Shown: in pieces, positions 17,314 to 26,326 of the stretch
Layout of the letters: each line of letters begins with the position of its first letter
Position numbering within the stretch: position 1 is the stretch's first letter
Assembly (NCBI GenBank): GCA_913009825.1
Contig: CAJVYQ010000035.1
Location: 1-49,649 of the forward strand
Source of the DNA: an uncultured Deferribacteres bacterium
Lineage (GTDB): Bacteria; Zhuqueibacterota; JdFR-76; DREG01
Direction of reading: 5' to 3'
Length of the DNA: 49,649 bases
Position numbers and translations under genes: made by a program
Notes under the pieces: generated by a model
Databases searched by the model: none
Seen by the model: the letters and a program-made list of their open reading frames with translations, nothing else
Told to the model about the DNA's origin: nothing

Positions 17314-18564
17314 ATGAAATGGCCTTATCTTACAGAACCGGAACAAAAATTTTCCGCAAAATTTAAATCCTCGCCGCAACATTTTATTGTGGAAGAGATC
17401 CCCGCTTATCTGCCTGCCGGCGAGGGAGAGCATCTTTATATTTGGCTTGAAAAAACCAATCTAACCACTGATCAGGTGATTTTCAGGCTTTCGCAAGCGT
17501 TGGGCATGAAAACTAAAAACATCGGTTATGCCGGTAAAAAAGACCGGGTAGGAGTGACCAGGCAGTGGCTGTCGCTTTGGAGAATCAAAAAAGAACAGAT
17601 AGTGGATGTACAGATTCCCGGTGTGACTGTTTTGCAGATGGATTACCATAAAAACAAATTACGGCCGGGACATCTGCAGGGGAACCGTTTCAGCATATTT
17701 TTAGCAGAAGCAGATGCTGCGGCTCCGGGGATTGCCCGGCATCTGTTTGCCAAATTGGAAACCACCGGAGTAGCAAATTATTTCGGGCCGCAAAGGTTCG
17801 GCATAAAAGGGGATAATCAATTGATCGGCATGGCCATTTTGCAGAGCGACTGGCAGCGGGTGTTCCGATTGGTTTTGGGAAATCCCGATGAAGTTGAAAA
17901 ATCGGTGCAAATTTTGCAGGCGCGCATTTTATACGAAAAAGGACAACTAACAGAAGCCCTGAATTTGTGGCCCAAAGAGCAATTTATCCCGCGCAATCTT
18001 TTACGTCGATTGATTGAAACAAATGGGGATATTGCCAAAACTGCGCGGCGCTTTTCAGGGAAACAGCTAATTTTCTATTTGCATGCGCTGCAATCTTTCT
18101 GGTTCAACCGGTGTCTGGCGCAGCGAATCCGGGAGATAAACCGAATTTGGCCGGGAGACCTGGCTTATTTACACAAAAACGGGGCTGTTTTCCGTGTGGC
18201 AGATGCGGAAGTGGAGCAGGAGAGGGCAGATCGTTTTGAAATCAGTCCGTCCGGTCCGATTTTGGGTAGAAAAATGATTGAACCGGAAGAGAAAGAACTG
18301 CAATTAGAAGCGAAAGTATTCAGCGACGGCAGGCCGGATTTCTCCGGGCTTAAATCAAAATTTACTCGCCGCAATCTGGATGGCGGCCGCCGTCCTTACC
18401 GGGTTCCGTTTCAAAATGCCGTTGTTGAATATGATAACAATCGCTTACTGCTAAAATTTGATTTGCCGGCCGGCTGTTATGCAACTTCGGTGATTCGGGA
18501 ACTACTGAAGGAAAATTTCCCGGAACCGGATTATCAGATACCGGATTTTACGGCAGGAAATTAA
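17314..18564 (+). CDS. truD: tRNA pseudouridine(13) synthase TruD
   Basis: The 416-residue enzyme makes pseudouridine at tRNA position 13. N-terminal FIVEEIPAYLPAGEGEHLY is the TruD start pattern. The catalytic aspartate is Asp77 in GYAGKKDRVGVTRQW. The conserved NYFGPQRFG (about 155) and the final LPAGCYATSVIRELL complete the family signature, with the TRUD insertion domain in between. GGGAG precedes the ATG. It lies immediately after trmB, so two tRNA-modification genes are cotranscribed. Confidence 0.93.
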   Translation: MKWPYLTEPEQKFSAKFKSSPQHFIVEEIPAYLPAGEGEHLYIWLEKTNLTTDQVIFRLSQALGMKTKNIGYAGKKDRVGVTRQWLSLWRIKKEQIVDVQIPGVTVLQMDYHKNKLRPGHLQGNRFSIFLAEADAAAPGIARHLFAKLETTGVANYFGPQRFGIKGDNQLIGMAILQSDWQRVFRLVLGNPDEVEKSVQILQARILYEKGQLTEALNLWPKEQFIPRNLLRRLIETNGDIAKTARRFSGKQLIFYLHALQSFWFNRCLAQRIREINRIWPGDLAYLHKNGAVFRVADAEVEQERADRFEISPSGPILGRKMIEPEEKELQLEAKVFSDGRPDFSGLKSKFTRRNLDGGRRPYRVPFQNAVVEYDNNRLLLKFDLPAGCYATSVIRELLKENFPEPDYQIPDFTAGN

Positions 18565-18576
18565 CCGGAGAAAATC

Positions 18577-19050
18577 ATGGTTCAAAAACAGCTACAAGGA
18601 AAACCGGTCAGCGCCTCAAAAGTTGAAATGACCGAACTGGTTTTGCCGGGACAGACCAATACACTTGGCAATATCTTTGGCGGCCGGGTAATGCAGCTCA
18701 TCGATATCGCCGCCGGCGTTGCCGCCATGCGCCACGCCCGTAAAACCGTTGTTACCGTATTTATTGACCAACTGCATTTTAAAAATCCCATTAAAATGGG
18801 GCAGATTATGATTTTGCACGCGCGTGTGGAATTTACGGGGAATACATCCATGGAAGTAGGCGTGGATGTCTTTTCCGAAGATCCGCTGACCGGAGAACAG
18901 ACACATGCCACAACAGCCCATCTGACCTTTGTTGCTCTGGATCAAAGCGGCAAACCGGCGCCGGTACCACCGCTGATTCTGGAAACAGCAGCAGAAAAAC
19001 GTCTTTTTGAAGAGGCCGGAAAAAGAAGAGAACGACGATTGAAATATTAG
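18577..19050 (+). CDS. Acyl-CoA thioesterase, hotdog fold (YciA-like)
   Basis: The 157-residue single hotdog domain has the family pattern LPGQTNTLGNIFGGRVM followed by DIAAGVAAMRHA, and FKNPIKMGQIM. These enzymes release CoA from acyl-CoA in the cytoplasm; the chain-length preference cannot be read. CGGAG precedes the ATG. It begins 12 bases after truD and is the last gene of the plus-strand run that starts at 13708. The short Lys/Arg-rich tail is normal. Confidence 0.88.
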   Translation: MVQKQLQGKPVSASKVEMTELVLPGQTNTLGNIFGGRVMQLIDIAAGVAAMRHARKTVVTVFIDQLHFKNPIKMGQIMILHARVEFTGNTSMEVGVDVFSEDPLTGEQTHATTAHLTFVALDQSGKPAPVPPLILETAAEKRLFEEAGKRRERRLKY

Positions 19051-19148
19051 AAACGTTAGCTGTCCAATCAAAACAACGTTGCATTAATTGTAAATAGTTT
19101 TTATTTTATTTCTCGAAAGTGTTAAAAATAGCATTTTGGAGAAATAAT

Positions 19149-19766
19149 GTGAATTATATTGAATTCAAAGAGAAATTAAAATCTTTCCCGGTCTTTTCTT
19201 TACAGGAGATAAGAAAGATCGATCTTCGTTTTCACAGAAGAAGATTAAACGAATGGCAGGAAAAAGGGTATATAAAAAAAATTATCCGGGGTTACTATAT
19301 CTTTTCTGATTTAGCCCTGGATGATCATGTTTTATTTGAAATAGCCAACCGAATTTATTCGCCTTCTTATATCTCCTGTGAAATGGCGCTGTCTTATTAT
19401 TCTCTGATTCCGGAGAGCGTTTATCGCATCACATCTGTTTCAACGCGAAAAACATATCGTTTTTCAACATCGATTGCCGAATTCAGTTACAGAAGAATGA
19501 AACCGGCGTTGTTTTTTGGCTATCGTCTGGAAAAATATGGCGCTCGATTTTTCAAAATAGCCTATCCGGAAAAATCAATTCTGGACTATTTTTATTTTCA
19601 TTCGCAAATTAAATCGGCGATTGATTTTGAGAGCCTGCGACTGAATGCTTCTCTGTTTCGGGAAATAATCGATGGAGATAAACTGATGAATTATCTGGAA
19701 AAGATACAACAAAAAAGGCTGAAGAGAACTATTTATTCATTCATGGAATATATGCAAAATGCTTGA
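19149..19766 (+). CDS. AbiEi-like antitoxin/transcriptional regulator
   Basis: From the GTG at 19149 it is 205 residues. The N-terminal winged helix (about 1-60, with EIRKIDLRFHRRRLNEWQEK and IIRGYYIF) is the AbiEi_4-type domain, and the rest matches the AbiEi C-terminal region. In type IV toxin-antitoxin systems this protein represses the operon and counters the partner toxin. The GTG is chosen because GGAG lies 7 bases upstream; a GTG at 19119 is an alternative. It overlaps the AbiEii gene by 8 bases. The pair is visibly richer in A/T than the preceding genes, consistent with transfer. Confidence 0.82.
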   Translation: MNYIEFKEKLKSFPVFSLQEIRKIDLRFHRRRLNEWQEKGYIKKIIRGYYIFSDLALDDHVLFEIANRIYSPSYISCEMALSYYSLIPESVYRITSVSTRKTYRFSTSIAEFSYRRMKPALFFGYRLEKYGARFFKIAYPEKSILDYFYFHSQIKSAIDFESLRLNASLFREIIDGDKLMNYLEKIQQKRLKRTIYSFMEYMQNA

Positions 19767-20550
19767 TTTAGAGCAGATTGCAAGTTTCTATCCCGAAGTG
19801 ATCCATCCGTTCAAAAAAAATATACTTCGGGAATATCTGCAATTCAAATTACTGGAAATTATTTTCGATACGGAATACGCCCACAAATTAATTTTTATGG
19901 GCGGCGCCGCCATTCGGATTTTCCTTGGCAACAACCGTTTCTCGGAGGATCTGGATTTTGATAATTTTAATTTGCAAAAATCCGAGTTTATAAAATTATC
20001 AGACATTATTGAAAAAAGATTAGCCGGGGAAGGATATAAAATAGAGATAAGAAATATTTTTAAGGGCGCTTTTCATTCTTATATCGCCTTTAATAATGTA
20101 TTGTATGAACATAAATTATCTCCCCACAAAGAAGAAAAATTGGTCATTCGACTGGATTCAGAGGCTCAGAAAATCAATTATAAACCGGCACAATTCATTT
20201 TAAACAGATTTGATGTTTTTACCAGGATCAACGTAGTCCCTGAGAGTATCTTGTTATCTCAGAAGTTATTGGCCGTTCTTTTCAGAAAAAGACCGATGGG
20301 GCGGGATTTTTATGATGTTATTTTTTTATTGAGCAAAACAAAACCTGATTTGCTTTATTTGAAAAACAAAGGCAATATTGATTCACCGGAAGAATTAAAA
20401 AGCCTGATTTTAAAAAAAATTCAATCTTTAGACATGAAACGGTGGGTAAAAGATGTGGAACCGTTTTTAATTCAACCGAATGGCACAAAAAAAATATTGC
20501 TTTTTGAAGAATACATTAAGAATATTACATTTGATACAACAGACCAGTGA
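19759..20550 (+). CDS. AbiEii/AbiGii family nucleotidyltransferase toxin
   Basis: The 263-residue protein carries the toxin-family nucleotidyltransferase core: FMGGAAIRIFLGNNRFSEDL (47-66, metal-binding Asp64 and Asp66 in EDLDFD), a third acidic strand around VIRLDSEAQ, and the late KLLAVLFRKRPMGRDFYDV. Members add nucleotides to tRNA or other targets and halt growth, which can block phage. The Gly-Gly, Arg and Asp residues expected for activity are present. Translation is coupled to the upstream antitoxin (8-base overlap). Confidence 0.87.
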   Translation: MLDLEQIASFYPEVIHPFKKNILREYLQFKLLEIIFDTEYAHKLIFMGGAAIRIFLGNNRFSEDLDFDNFNLQKSEFIKLSDIIEKRLAGEGYKIEIRNIFKGAFHSYIAFNNVLYEHKLSPHKEEKLVIRLDSEAQKINYKPAQFILNRFDVFTRINVVPESILLSQKLLAVLFRKRPMGRDFYDVIFLLSKTKPDLLYLKNKGNIDSPEELKSLILKKIQSLDMKRWVKDVEPFLIQPNGTKKILLFEEYIKNITFDTTDQ

Positions 20551-20560
20551 AATTTATGAG

Positions 20561-20983
20561 CTAAGAGATAAAATCGTCATCGTCAAAATGATTGGTTGAA
20601 GAATAAAATTGGGATGAAGTAGAAATTTTATTGCGGAAATAATGTCGCAGCGGTTCTCTCAGCACAGCCCGGCTGGCGGGAAAAAGGAGCAAAAAGCCGC
20701 TGATATCCGTAATGAAACCGGGTGTCAGTAAAAATGCTGCGCCGATCAAAATTAACAATCCGTCGATCAGGGAATCGGTGGGGATTTTGCCCATGCTCAA
20801 TTCATCGCGGATTTTACTGATGATGAGAACCCCCTGTGCCCGGGCCAGCGATGCGCCCAGAATGCCGGTGAGAATAATGATACCCAGTGTTGTCAATGTG
20901 CCGATTCTTTTGCCGACTTCGATGAGGACGATCAGCTCGATAAAAGGAATAATGGTAAAAAGTAACAGCAATCGATAAAACAT
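20561..20983 (-). CDS. fxsA: FxsA family membrane protein
   Basis: The 140-residue protein follows the FxsA pattern: LLLLFTIIPFIELIVLIEVG, then GTLTTLGIIILTGILGASLAR, then DGLLILIGAAFLLTPGFITD. About three or four hydrophobic segments lie in the inner membrane. FxsA is named for its link to phage T7 exclusion in E. coli; its biochemical role is unknown. The ATG at 20983 is used; two GTG codons lie just upstream. It converges with the AbiEii gene, 10 bases away, and diverges from the lipoprotein at 21030. Confidence 0.88.
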   Translation of the reverse strand: MFYRLLLLFTIIPFIELIVLIEVGKRIGTLTTLGIIILTGILGASLARAQGVLIISKIRDELSMGKIPTDSLIDGLLILIGAAFLLTPGFITDISGFLLLFPASRAVLREPLRHYFRNKISTSSQFYSSTNHFDDDDFIS

Positions 20984-21029
20984 GGTCACCACTCAACGAG
21001 TTAATCAATATTACAGTAGTTGAATATAA

Positions 21030-21647
21030 TTGAAGAATTCAAAAATAACAAATGTAATTACCGCGGCACTGATTCTCTCAGCCGGTTTCTTTCTGAATTG
21101 TAAAACGCCTTTCTCAACGCGCAAAGTGGAGCCGCCGGAAAATCAGCAGCGCACCAATTGGCTCCAACCCACAGATGCCGGAGATGTACTCACCAATCTG
21201 CGGCACGCCATCCAGGACCGGAATCTGTCCAACTATCTGAAATGTTTCACCGATTCACCGAAGAATGGACGTCATTTTGGTTTCCGGCCGGACAACAGCG
21301 CTTTAATTCGCTATCCCGGTGTCTGGGATCGCTGGTCGTTGGTACAGGAACAGACTTACATCACCAATGTGTTTCACGCCATTCCGAAAGATTCTGCATT
21401 GACGTTAATCTATCTGGGCGAAGGGGTCGAGAATCCATTGCCGGATTCCACCATCATCATTCGCGAATATGAATTTAATATCGGCCATACGCGTGACACC
21501 GGCCAATTTCCCCGCAAGGCAAAAGGGCGGGCGGAATTTCGTTTAAGCCTGAGCAGGGAGGGTTTCTGGGCTATTTATTACTGGCTCGACGATGGGTTTG
21601 AGGGGTCGCCATCCTGGAGCGATGTAAAAGCGACTTTTATTCAATAG
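21030..21647 (+). CDS. Putative lipoprotein, unknown function
   Basis: The 205-residue protein starts at a TTG with a signal-peptide-like head (KNSKITNVITAALILSAG) ending in a cysteine (FFLNC), an atypical lipobox. The remaining globular part contains DVLTNLRHAIQDRN, a pattern common in small NTF2-like or similar exported domains, and ends in WSDVKATF. No family is firmly recognised. No convincing Shine-Dalgarno is seen, so the start is uncertain. It is 6 bases ahead of the polysaccharide-deacetylase gene and likely cotranscribed. Confidence 0.65.
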   Translation: MKNSKITNVITAALILSAGFFLNCKTPFSTRKVEPPENQQRTNWLQPTDAGDVLTNLRHAIQDRNLSNYLKCFTDSPKNGRHFGFRPDNSALIRYPGVWDRWSLVQEQTYITNVFHAIPKDSALTLIYLGEGVENPLPDSTIIIREYEFNIGHTRDTGQFPRKAKGRAEFRLSLSREGFWAIYYWLDDGFEGSPSWSDVKATFIQ

Positions 21648-21653
21648 GAACCG

Positions 21654-22835
21654 ATGAAAAGAAATTTCCGCAGCGGTAAGCGAATCTCTGCAAATAAGCG
21701 CTCCATTTCTTCACGAACCGCGGTTTTTGCCCGGCTCAAGTGGATTGCTTTTTTAAGCATTTTAGTCCTTGTTTTGTTTTATGTGAACCAGGCCGTTTTT
21801 GCCCCCGCTCAAAAGCCGGAAAAAGAGGCTCAGTCGGAAGTTACAGATTTTTCACAATGGAGAAACGATTTTGAGACAATCCTTTCCCGTTTTTATTTCC
21901 CTTCCGAGTGGGTGAAAGGACTGAACCGTTTGGATAAGTTCGCTGCCTCCGGTGAAAGAGAGCTGACCGTTCGCATCACTATTCCGGGCAAATTTTCCAT
22001 TCACAAAATGATTTTTGCTATTTTGCAAATTGCCCGGGAAAATCATTTGCAGACAGTTGAGTCTTATGAAAAGCTGCTGCCCAATTTTTTCCGGCTAAGT
22101 TTCACCGCTTCCGGCGGCAAACTCTTAAATTTGCAGTTTAAAACGGATGCAGATGCTGAATGGTATTCCGGGAAAATTGCTGTGGTGATCGATGATTTCG
22201 GTTACAAGAAATCAGGCAGCGTCGACCGGTTTTTAAGACTGCCGTTTCCTATCGCTTTTTCCGTCATCCCCGGAACCGAATATGATGAATTGGTGGCGCA
22301 AAAAGCACACGATGCCGGCTTTGATATTCTCATTCACTTGCCTATGGAGGCGCTGAATACCAAAGTTGAAAACAGAGGATACACCATTTTCACTAAAATG
22401 TCTGAAAAACAGATCGGTGAGGCTGTAGCGAAGGCGAAGAAAAAAATTCCTTTTGCCGTTGGGTTGAATAATCACATGGGTTCTAAAGCCACGGCTGACC
22501 GCCGTACAATGACACGGTTCATGAAAGCGTTAAAAAAGTACAACCTGTTTTTTTTGGATAGCGAGACCAATAGAAAAAGTGTGGCGTATCTTCTGGCCCA
22601 AAAAGCCGGAATTCCGGCGCTTAAGTTAACCACTTACCTGGACAATCCGCAGTCTTCAAAATCGGTGGCGCAAAAATTAGAAGAAGTGGTAAAGAATCTG
22701 GAAAAGACAAGAACCGCGGTGGTAATCGGTCATGACCGCAATGCGACGGCCAAAATTTTAACGGAAGCAATTCCCCATTGGGCCTATCATGGTGTCTCGT
22801 TCGTCAAGCTCAATGAACTATTGGAAAACAAGTAA
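21654..22835 (+). CDS. Divergent polysaccharide deacetylase family protein
   Basis: The 393-residue protein has a basic N-terminus and one membrane anchor (about 29-48, WIAFLSILVLVLFYVNQ), so the rest should face the periplasm. The C-terminal domain (about 172-393) is of the divergent polysaccharide deacetylase type (YibQ-like): AVVIDDFGY, FSVIPGTEY, ILIHLPMEA, GLNNHMGSKAT, FFLDSETN and AVVIGHDRNAT. The paired Asp-Asp and His-containing strands correspond to the metal site of NodB-like deacetylases. The substrate is presumably cell-wall or envelope glycan, unproven. It lies upstream of pdxJ with a 63-base gap. Confidence 0.85.
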   Translation: MKRNFRSGKRISANKRSISSRTAVFARLKWIAFLSILVLVLFYVNQAVFAPAQKPEKEAQSEVTDFSQWRNDFETILSRFYFPSEWVKGLNRLDKFAASGERELTVRITIPGKFSIHKMIFAILQIARENHLQTVESYEKLLPNFFRLSFTASGGKLLNLQFKTDADAEWYSGKIAVVIDDFGYKKSGSVDRFLRLPFPIAFSVIPGTEYDELVAQKAHDAGFDILIHLPMEALNTKVENRGYTIFTKMSEKQIGEAVAKAKKKIPFAVGLNNHMGSKATADRRTMTRFMKALKKYNLFFLDSETNRKSVAYLLAQKAGIPALKLTTYLDNPQSSKSVAQKLEEVVKNLEKTRTAVVIGHDRNATAKILTEAIPHWAYHGVSFVKLNELLENK

Positions 22836-22888
22836 AAATCATTTATATTAATCGTGAGTTGATTCAGGTTAAAATTAAATCATTTTTC

Positions 22889-22894
22889 AGGAGG
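22889..22894 (+). promoter_or_regulatory. Shine-Dalgarno before the GTG of pdxJ
   Basis: AGGAGG lies 4 bases before the GTG at 22899 and fixes that non-ATG start. Confidence 0.7.
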
Positions 22895-22898
22895 TAGC

Positions 22899-23612
22899 GT
22901 GGTACGGTTAGGAGTAAACATAGATCATGTCGCCACGGTTCGACAGGCGAGAGGCGTGAAAGAACCCGATCCTATTGCAGCGGCTACATTTGCAGAATTG
23001 GCCGGAGCGGATGGCATTGTTTGCCACTTGCGGGAAGACCGGCGTCACATTCAGGACCGGGATTTGCGTATTTTGCGGGAGGTGGTTCAAACTCACCTTA
23101 ACCAGGAAATGGCGCCAACTGAGGAAATGGTAAAAATTGCCATGGGCGTACTGCCCGACATGACCACGCTGGTGCCGGAAAAACGCCGGGAATTGACCAC
23201 GGAAGGCGGCCTGGATGTGGTTTCCAACAGCGACCGGTTGACAGAGGTGATCAACAATTTACACACTCACAACATTGTGGTCAGTATGTTTATCGATGCG
23301 GATATTTATCAAATAAAAGCTTCTTCGAGAGTGGGGGCGGATTACGTGGAACTGCACACCGGCGAGTATGCCAACGCTGCAGATCTGAATTCCATGAATG
23401 AAGAGTTGGAAAAACTGAAAAGCATGGCTGCTGCTGCGGAAAAGTTGGGTTTGGGAGTTAGTGCCGGCCACGGACTGAATTACCAAAACGTGAGGGATGT
23501 CGCCCAAATTCCGCAGATTGAAGAACTGAATATCGGGCATTCCATTATTTCCCGCGCTGTGTTAGTCGGTATGGAACGGGCGGTGCGTGAAATGCTGGCC
23601 TTAATCCGGTAG
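22899..23612 (+). CDS. pdxJ: Pyridoxine 5'-phosphate synthase PdxJ
   Basis: The 237-residue TIM-barrel enzyme condenses 1-deoxyxylulose 5-phosphate with 3-amino-2-oxopropyl phosphate in vitamin B6 synthesis. The N-terminal [16 protein letters not shown], then [21 protein letters not shown]-like [26 protein letters not shown] and [12 protein letters not shown] are all present, so active-site residues appear complete. GTG start with a perfect AGGAGG. It produces the PLP precursor used by the tryptophanase encoded just downstream, but the two are separated by a decayed gene. Confidence 0.96.
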   Translation: MVRLGVNIDHVATVRQARGVKEPDPIAAATFAELAGADGIVCHLREDRRHIQDRDLRILREVVQTHLNQEMAPTEEMVKIAMGVLPDMTTLVPEKRRELTTEGGLDVVSNSDRLTEVINNLHTHNIVVSMFIDADIYQIKASSRVGADYVELHTGEYANAADLNSMNEELEKLKSMAAAAEKLGLGVSAGHGLNYQNVRDVAQIPQIEELNIGHSIISRAVLVGMERAVREMLALIR

Positions 23613-23620
23613 GGGCCGGC

Positions 23621-24296
23621 TTGCACAATTATGTTCCGGTTAGGCGCGGAGATAAAACCGAAAACCGTCACCGGATCCACGCTGTACCGGCAGATCAGAA
23701 CACCCGTTTGCCGACCCGGCGACCCGGGCTTCACGACCTTTTTAGATTTCTCTGCCAAACCTTTCCAAATGCCGGCGCTGTTTCGATCCGGTGTGGTTGG
23801 CCATTTCTCTTTTTCCGATCAGGATATCGCGCTGTTTACCGCATCCCACAACGGGGGGAATTTTCATATCGACGGGGTCAGGAAAATACTGCGGCAAACC
23901 GGATTGGATGAAACGTTTTTGAAATGCGGCTTCCATCCTCCTTATGATCAGAAAGCGCTGGAAAAATTTTATGCAGTTCATTCCGATCCCAGCCCGATTT
24001 ACAACAATTGCTCCGGCGAACACGCGGGGATGCCGGCGGCATACGTGCTGCACAATGATGATCTGGCAACTTATTCCGAACCGGATGATCCTCATCAAAG
24101 ATTGATTAAACAGATTGTTTCCGGGTTCAGCGAAATTTCCGCCGTCAAAATCGAAACGGCGGCGTTCCGGCTTTTTATCTATCGCTGCGCCAGAGGGCAA
24201 AAATGAACGCCGGATTTGCCCGCAGCCAAGAAACCGGTGTGCAAACAATTTGCCGCGCTTATCAATGGAGTAAAAATGGAAGAACAGGAGGGTTAA
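23621..24296 (+). pseudogene. Broken L-asparaginase II-type gene
   Basis: Pieces of an asparaginase (Asparaginase_II type, usually about 330 residues) lie in different frames. A TTG-led start contains VPVRRGDKTENRHRIHAVPA. After a frameshift near 23710 the frame beginning at 23631 continues with GDPGFTTFLDFSAKPFQM, ASHNGG, CGFHPPYDQ, IYNNCSGEHAGM and EPDDPHQRLIKQIV. The expected DGCG active-site region is garbled after about 24140. A third frame (LPAAKKPVCKQFAAL) reaches a stop at 24296, and the C-terminal third is gone. It abuts tnaA, whose AGGAGG lies inside the remnant's end. Confidence 0.75.
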
Positions 24297-25670
24297 ATGC
24301 AGTTTCCGGCAGAACCGTTTAAAATCAAGGTCGTGGAACCGATTAACCGAACCACCCGGGAAGAACGTGCCAAATTGATCGAAGAAGCCGGCTTCAATGT
24401 TTTCGCCATTCCGGCAGAGAAAATCATGATCGATCTGCTTACGGACAGCGGCACCTCGGCCATGAGCGACAATCAGTGGGCAGGCATGATGATCGGCGAT
24501 GAGTCGTATGCCGGAAGCCGGAACTATTTCCATTTTGAAAAAACCATCAAAAGTATTTTTGGCTTTAAAAATGTAATTCCGACGCACCAGGGCCGGGTGG
24601 CGGAGAATCTGCTTTTTTCGGTGATGTTGAAACCGGGGGATGTGGTGCCCAACAATATCCATTTCGACACAACCCGCGCGAACGTGGAACACAAAGGCGG
24701 GCAGCCGCTGGATCTGGTTATTGATGAAGGATTGGACCCAACTTACGATCATCCATTCAAAGGAAATATGGATATTGAAAAACTGAAGAACGCTATCCGG
24801 AAATATGGTAAAGAGCGCATTCCGTTGGTTATGCTGACGGTCACCAACAACAGCGGCGGCGGCCAGCCGGTTTCCATGGAAAATATTCGCCAAGTGAGCC
24901 GGACGGTAAAAAAGCATGGAATTCCGCTGTTTTTTGACGCCTGCCGGTTTGCCGAAAATTGTTATTTCATTAAACAAAGGGAACAAGGTTACCGGGACAA
25001 AAGTATATCAGACGTTGCCCTGGAGATGTTTTCTTACGCCGACGGGTGCACCATGAGCGCAAAGAAGGACGGCCTGGTGAATATGGGTGGTTTTTTGGGC
25101 GTCAATGATGATCGGATCGCCCAAAACATCACCAATCTTTTAATTTTAATGGAAGGTTTCCCAACGTACGGCGGCCTGTCCGGCCGCGATCTGGAAGCTG
25201 TTGCGCGTGGGTTAAAAGAAGTTCTCAACATCGATTATCTGCATTACCGGGTCAGTCAGGTACGTTATCTGGGTGATCTGTTGACAAAGGCAGGCGTTCC
25301 CATCGTAAAACCAACCGGTGGTCATGCCGTTTATTTGAATGCCAAAGAATTTTTGCCGCACATTCCTCAGGAACAATTTCCCGGTCAGGCGCTCACGGTT
25401 TCTCTTTACCGCGAGGCTGGAATCCGTGCCGTCGAAATCGGCAGCCTGATGTTTGCCCACAAAGATGCGGAAACGGGCAAAATGATTTATCCTGAACTGG
25501 AATTGGTTCGCCTTGCCATTCCACGGCGGGTTTACACCATGCAGCACATCAATTACGTTGCCGGGGCGATCGTTGAAATATTTAAAAGCCGGGATAAAAT
25601 ACGGGGCTTGCAGATTATTTATGAAGCGCCGGTGCTGCGCCACTTTACTGCAAAATTAAAGGAAATTTGA
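24297..25670 (+). CDS. tnaA: Tryptophanase (beta-eliminating lyase)
   Basis: The 457-residue PLP enzyme splits L-tryptophan to indole, pyruvate and ammonia. N-terminal PAEPFKIKVVEPI, IDLLTDSGTSAMSD, GDESYAGSRNYF, PTHQGRVAENLL and the PLP-lysine site YADGCTMSAKKDG (Lys256/257) are intact. The closest alternative is tyrosine phenol-lyase. Here the specificity segment reads RAVEIGSL rather than the phenol-lyase MERG with its substrate-binding Arg, favouring tryptophanase. AGGAGG precedes the ATG by 4 bases. No tnaC-type leader peptide with Trp codon is seen upstream. TGATG overlaps the HAD gene. Confidence 0.9.
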   Translation: MQFPAEPFKIKVVEPINRTTREERAKLIEEAGFNVFAIPAEKIMIDLLTDSGTSAMSDNQWAGMMIGDESYAGSRNYFHFEKTIKSIFGFKNVIPTHQGRVAENLLFSVMLKPGDVVPNNIHFDTTRANVEHKGGQPLDLVIDEGLDPTYDHPFKGNMDIEKLKNAIRKYGKERIPLVMLTVTNNSGGGQPVSMENIRQVSRTVKKHGIPLFFDACRFAENCYFIKQREQGYRDKSISDVALEMFSYADGCTMSAKKDGLVNMGGFLGVNDDRIAQNITNLLILMEGFPTYGGLSGRDLEAVARGLKEVLNIDYLHYRVSQVRYLGDLLTKAGVPIVKPTGGHAVYLNAKEFLPHIPQEQFPGQALTVSLYREAGIRAVEIGSLMFAHKDAETGKMIYPELELVRLAIPRRVYTMQHINYVAGAIVEIFKSRDKIRGLQIIYEAPVLRHFTAKLKEI

Positions 25671-26326
25671 TGAAAAAAGCCGTACTCTTTGATCTTGACG
25701 GTGTTTTACTGGATAGTATGCCGTACCATGTTCTGGCCTGGCAAAAAGTATTCAGCCGGTACGGCACCCGGATCGAAGCGAATGAAATTTATTCCCGCGA
25801 AGGCTGCCTATCCGCCGATATGGCGAGACTGGTGGCAGAAGACCATGAATTGAATTTATCCGAACCGGAACTGATGCAGCTCATTCAGGAAAAATCAAAA
25901 TTGTATAATGAACTATCCCGGGCGGAAATTATGCCCGGCGTTGTGGAATTGATTGAGGAACTGAAACGGCGCAGAATTTTGATTGCCATTGTTACCGGCA
26001 CATTTCGGGAGAATTTGCTGCGTGTGATGCCTGCGGAACTGGTGCGTCAATTTAATGTCATTATTACCGGCGGCGATGTTAACAACGGAAAACCGCACCC
26101 GGAGCCTTATTTGAAAGCGGCCGAAAAGCTGGGATTGTTACCGGATGAATGCGTGGTTGTGGAAAATGCAGAACTGGGCATTGCTTCCGGGAAAGCCGCA
26201 GGGATGTTTTGCCTCGGCGTTATGTCAACTCAAACCGCTGAGCAGCTTAAACAGGCCGACCTGATTGTCTCTGATCTGATTGCGATCAGAAATAGATTGA
26301 TTGAAATTTTTGGTATGGAAACCTGA
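25670..26326 (+). CDS. HAD-superfamily sugar-phosphatase/beta-phosphoglucomutase-like
   Basis: The 218-residue protein has motif I DLDGVLLDS (Asp8 nucleophile, Asp10), a helical cap (about 15-85), motif II TGTF (about 107), motif III Lys in GGDVNNGKPHPEPYL (about 141) and motif IV VVVENAELGI. This is the Cof-unrelated, beta-phosphoglucomutase/phosphatase subfamily that acts on small phosphorylated sugars; the exact substrate is unknown. The ATG shares one base with the tnaA stop (TGATG), so translation is coupled to tryptophanase. Confidence 0.88.
   Translation: MKKAVLFDLDGVLLDSMPYHVLAWQKVFSRYGTRIEANEIYSREGCLSADMARLVAEDHELNLSEPELMQLIQEKSKLYNELSRAEIMPGVVELIEELKRRRILIAIVTGTFRENLLRVMPAELVRQFNVIITGGDVNNGKPHPEPYLKAAEKLGLLPDECVVVENAELGIASGKAAGMFCLGVMSTQTAEQLKQADLIVSDLIAIRNRLIEIFGMET

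Noticed and set aside
24207-24296. tnaC-like leader peptide upstream of tryptophanase
   Set aside because: No short frame with a Trp codon and its own ribosome-binding site is visible; the region is asparaginase remnant.
23742-24986. Long minus-strand open frame (414 codons) across the asparaginase remnant and tnaA
   Set aside because: It is antisense to an unmistakable tryptophanase; the protein has no domain and the composition of a reverse-strand shadow.
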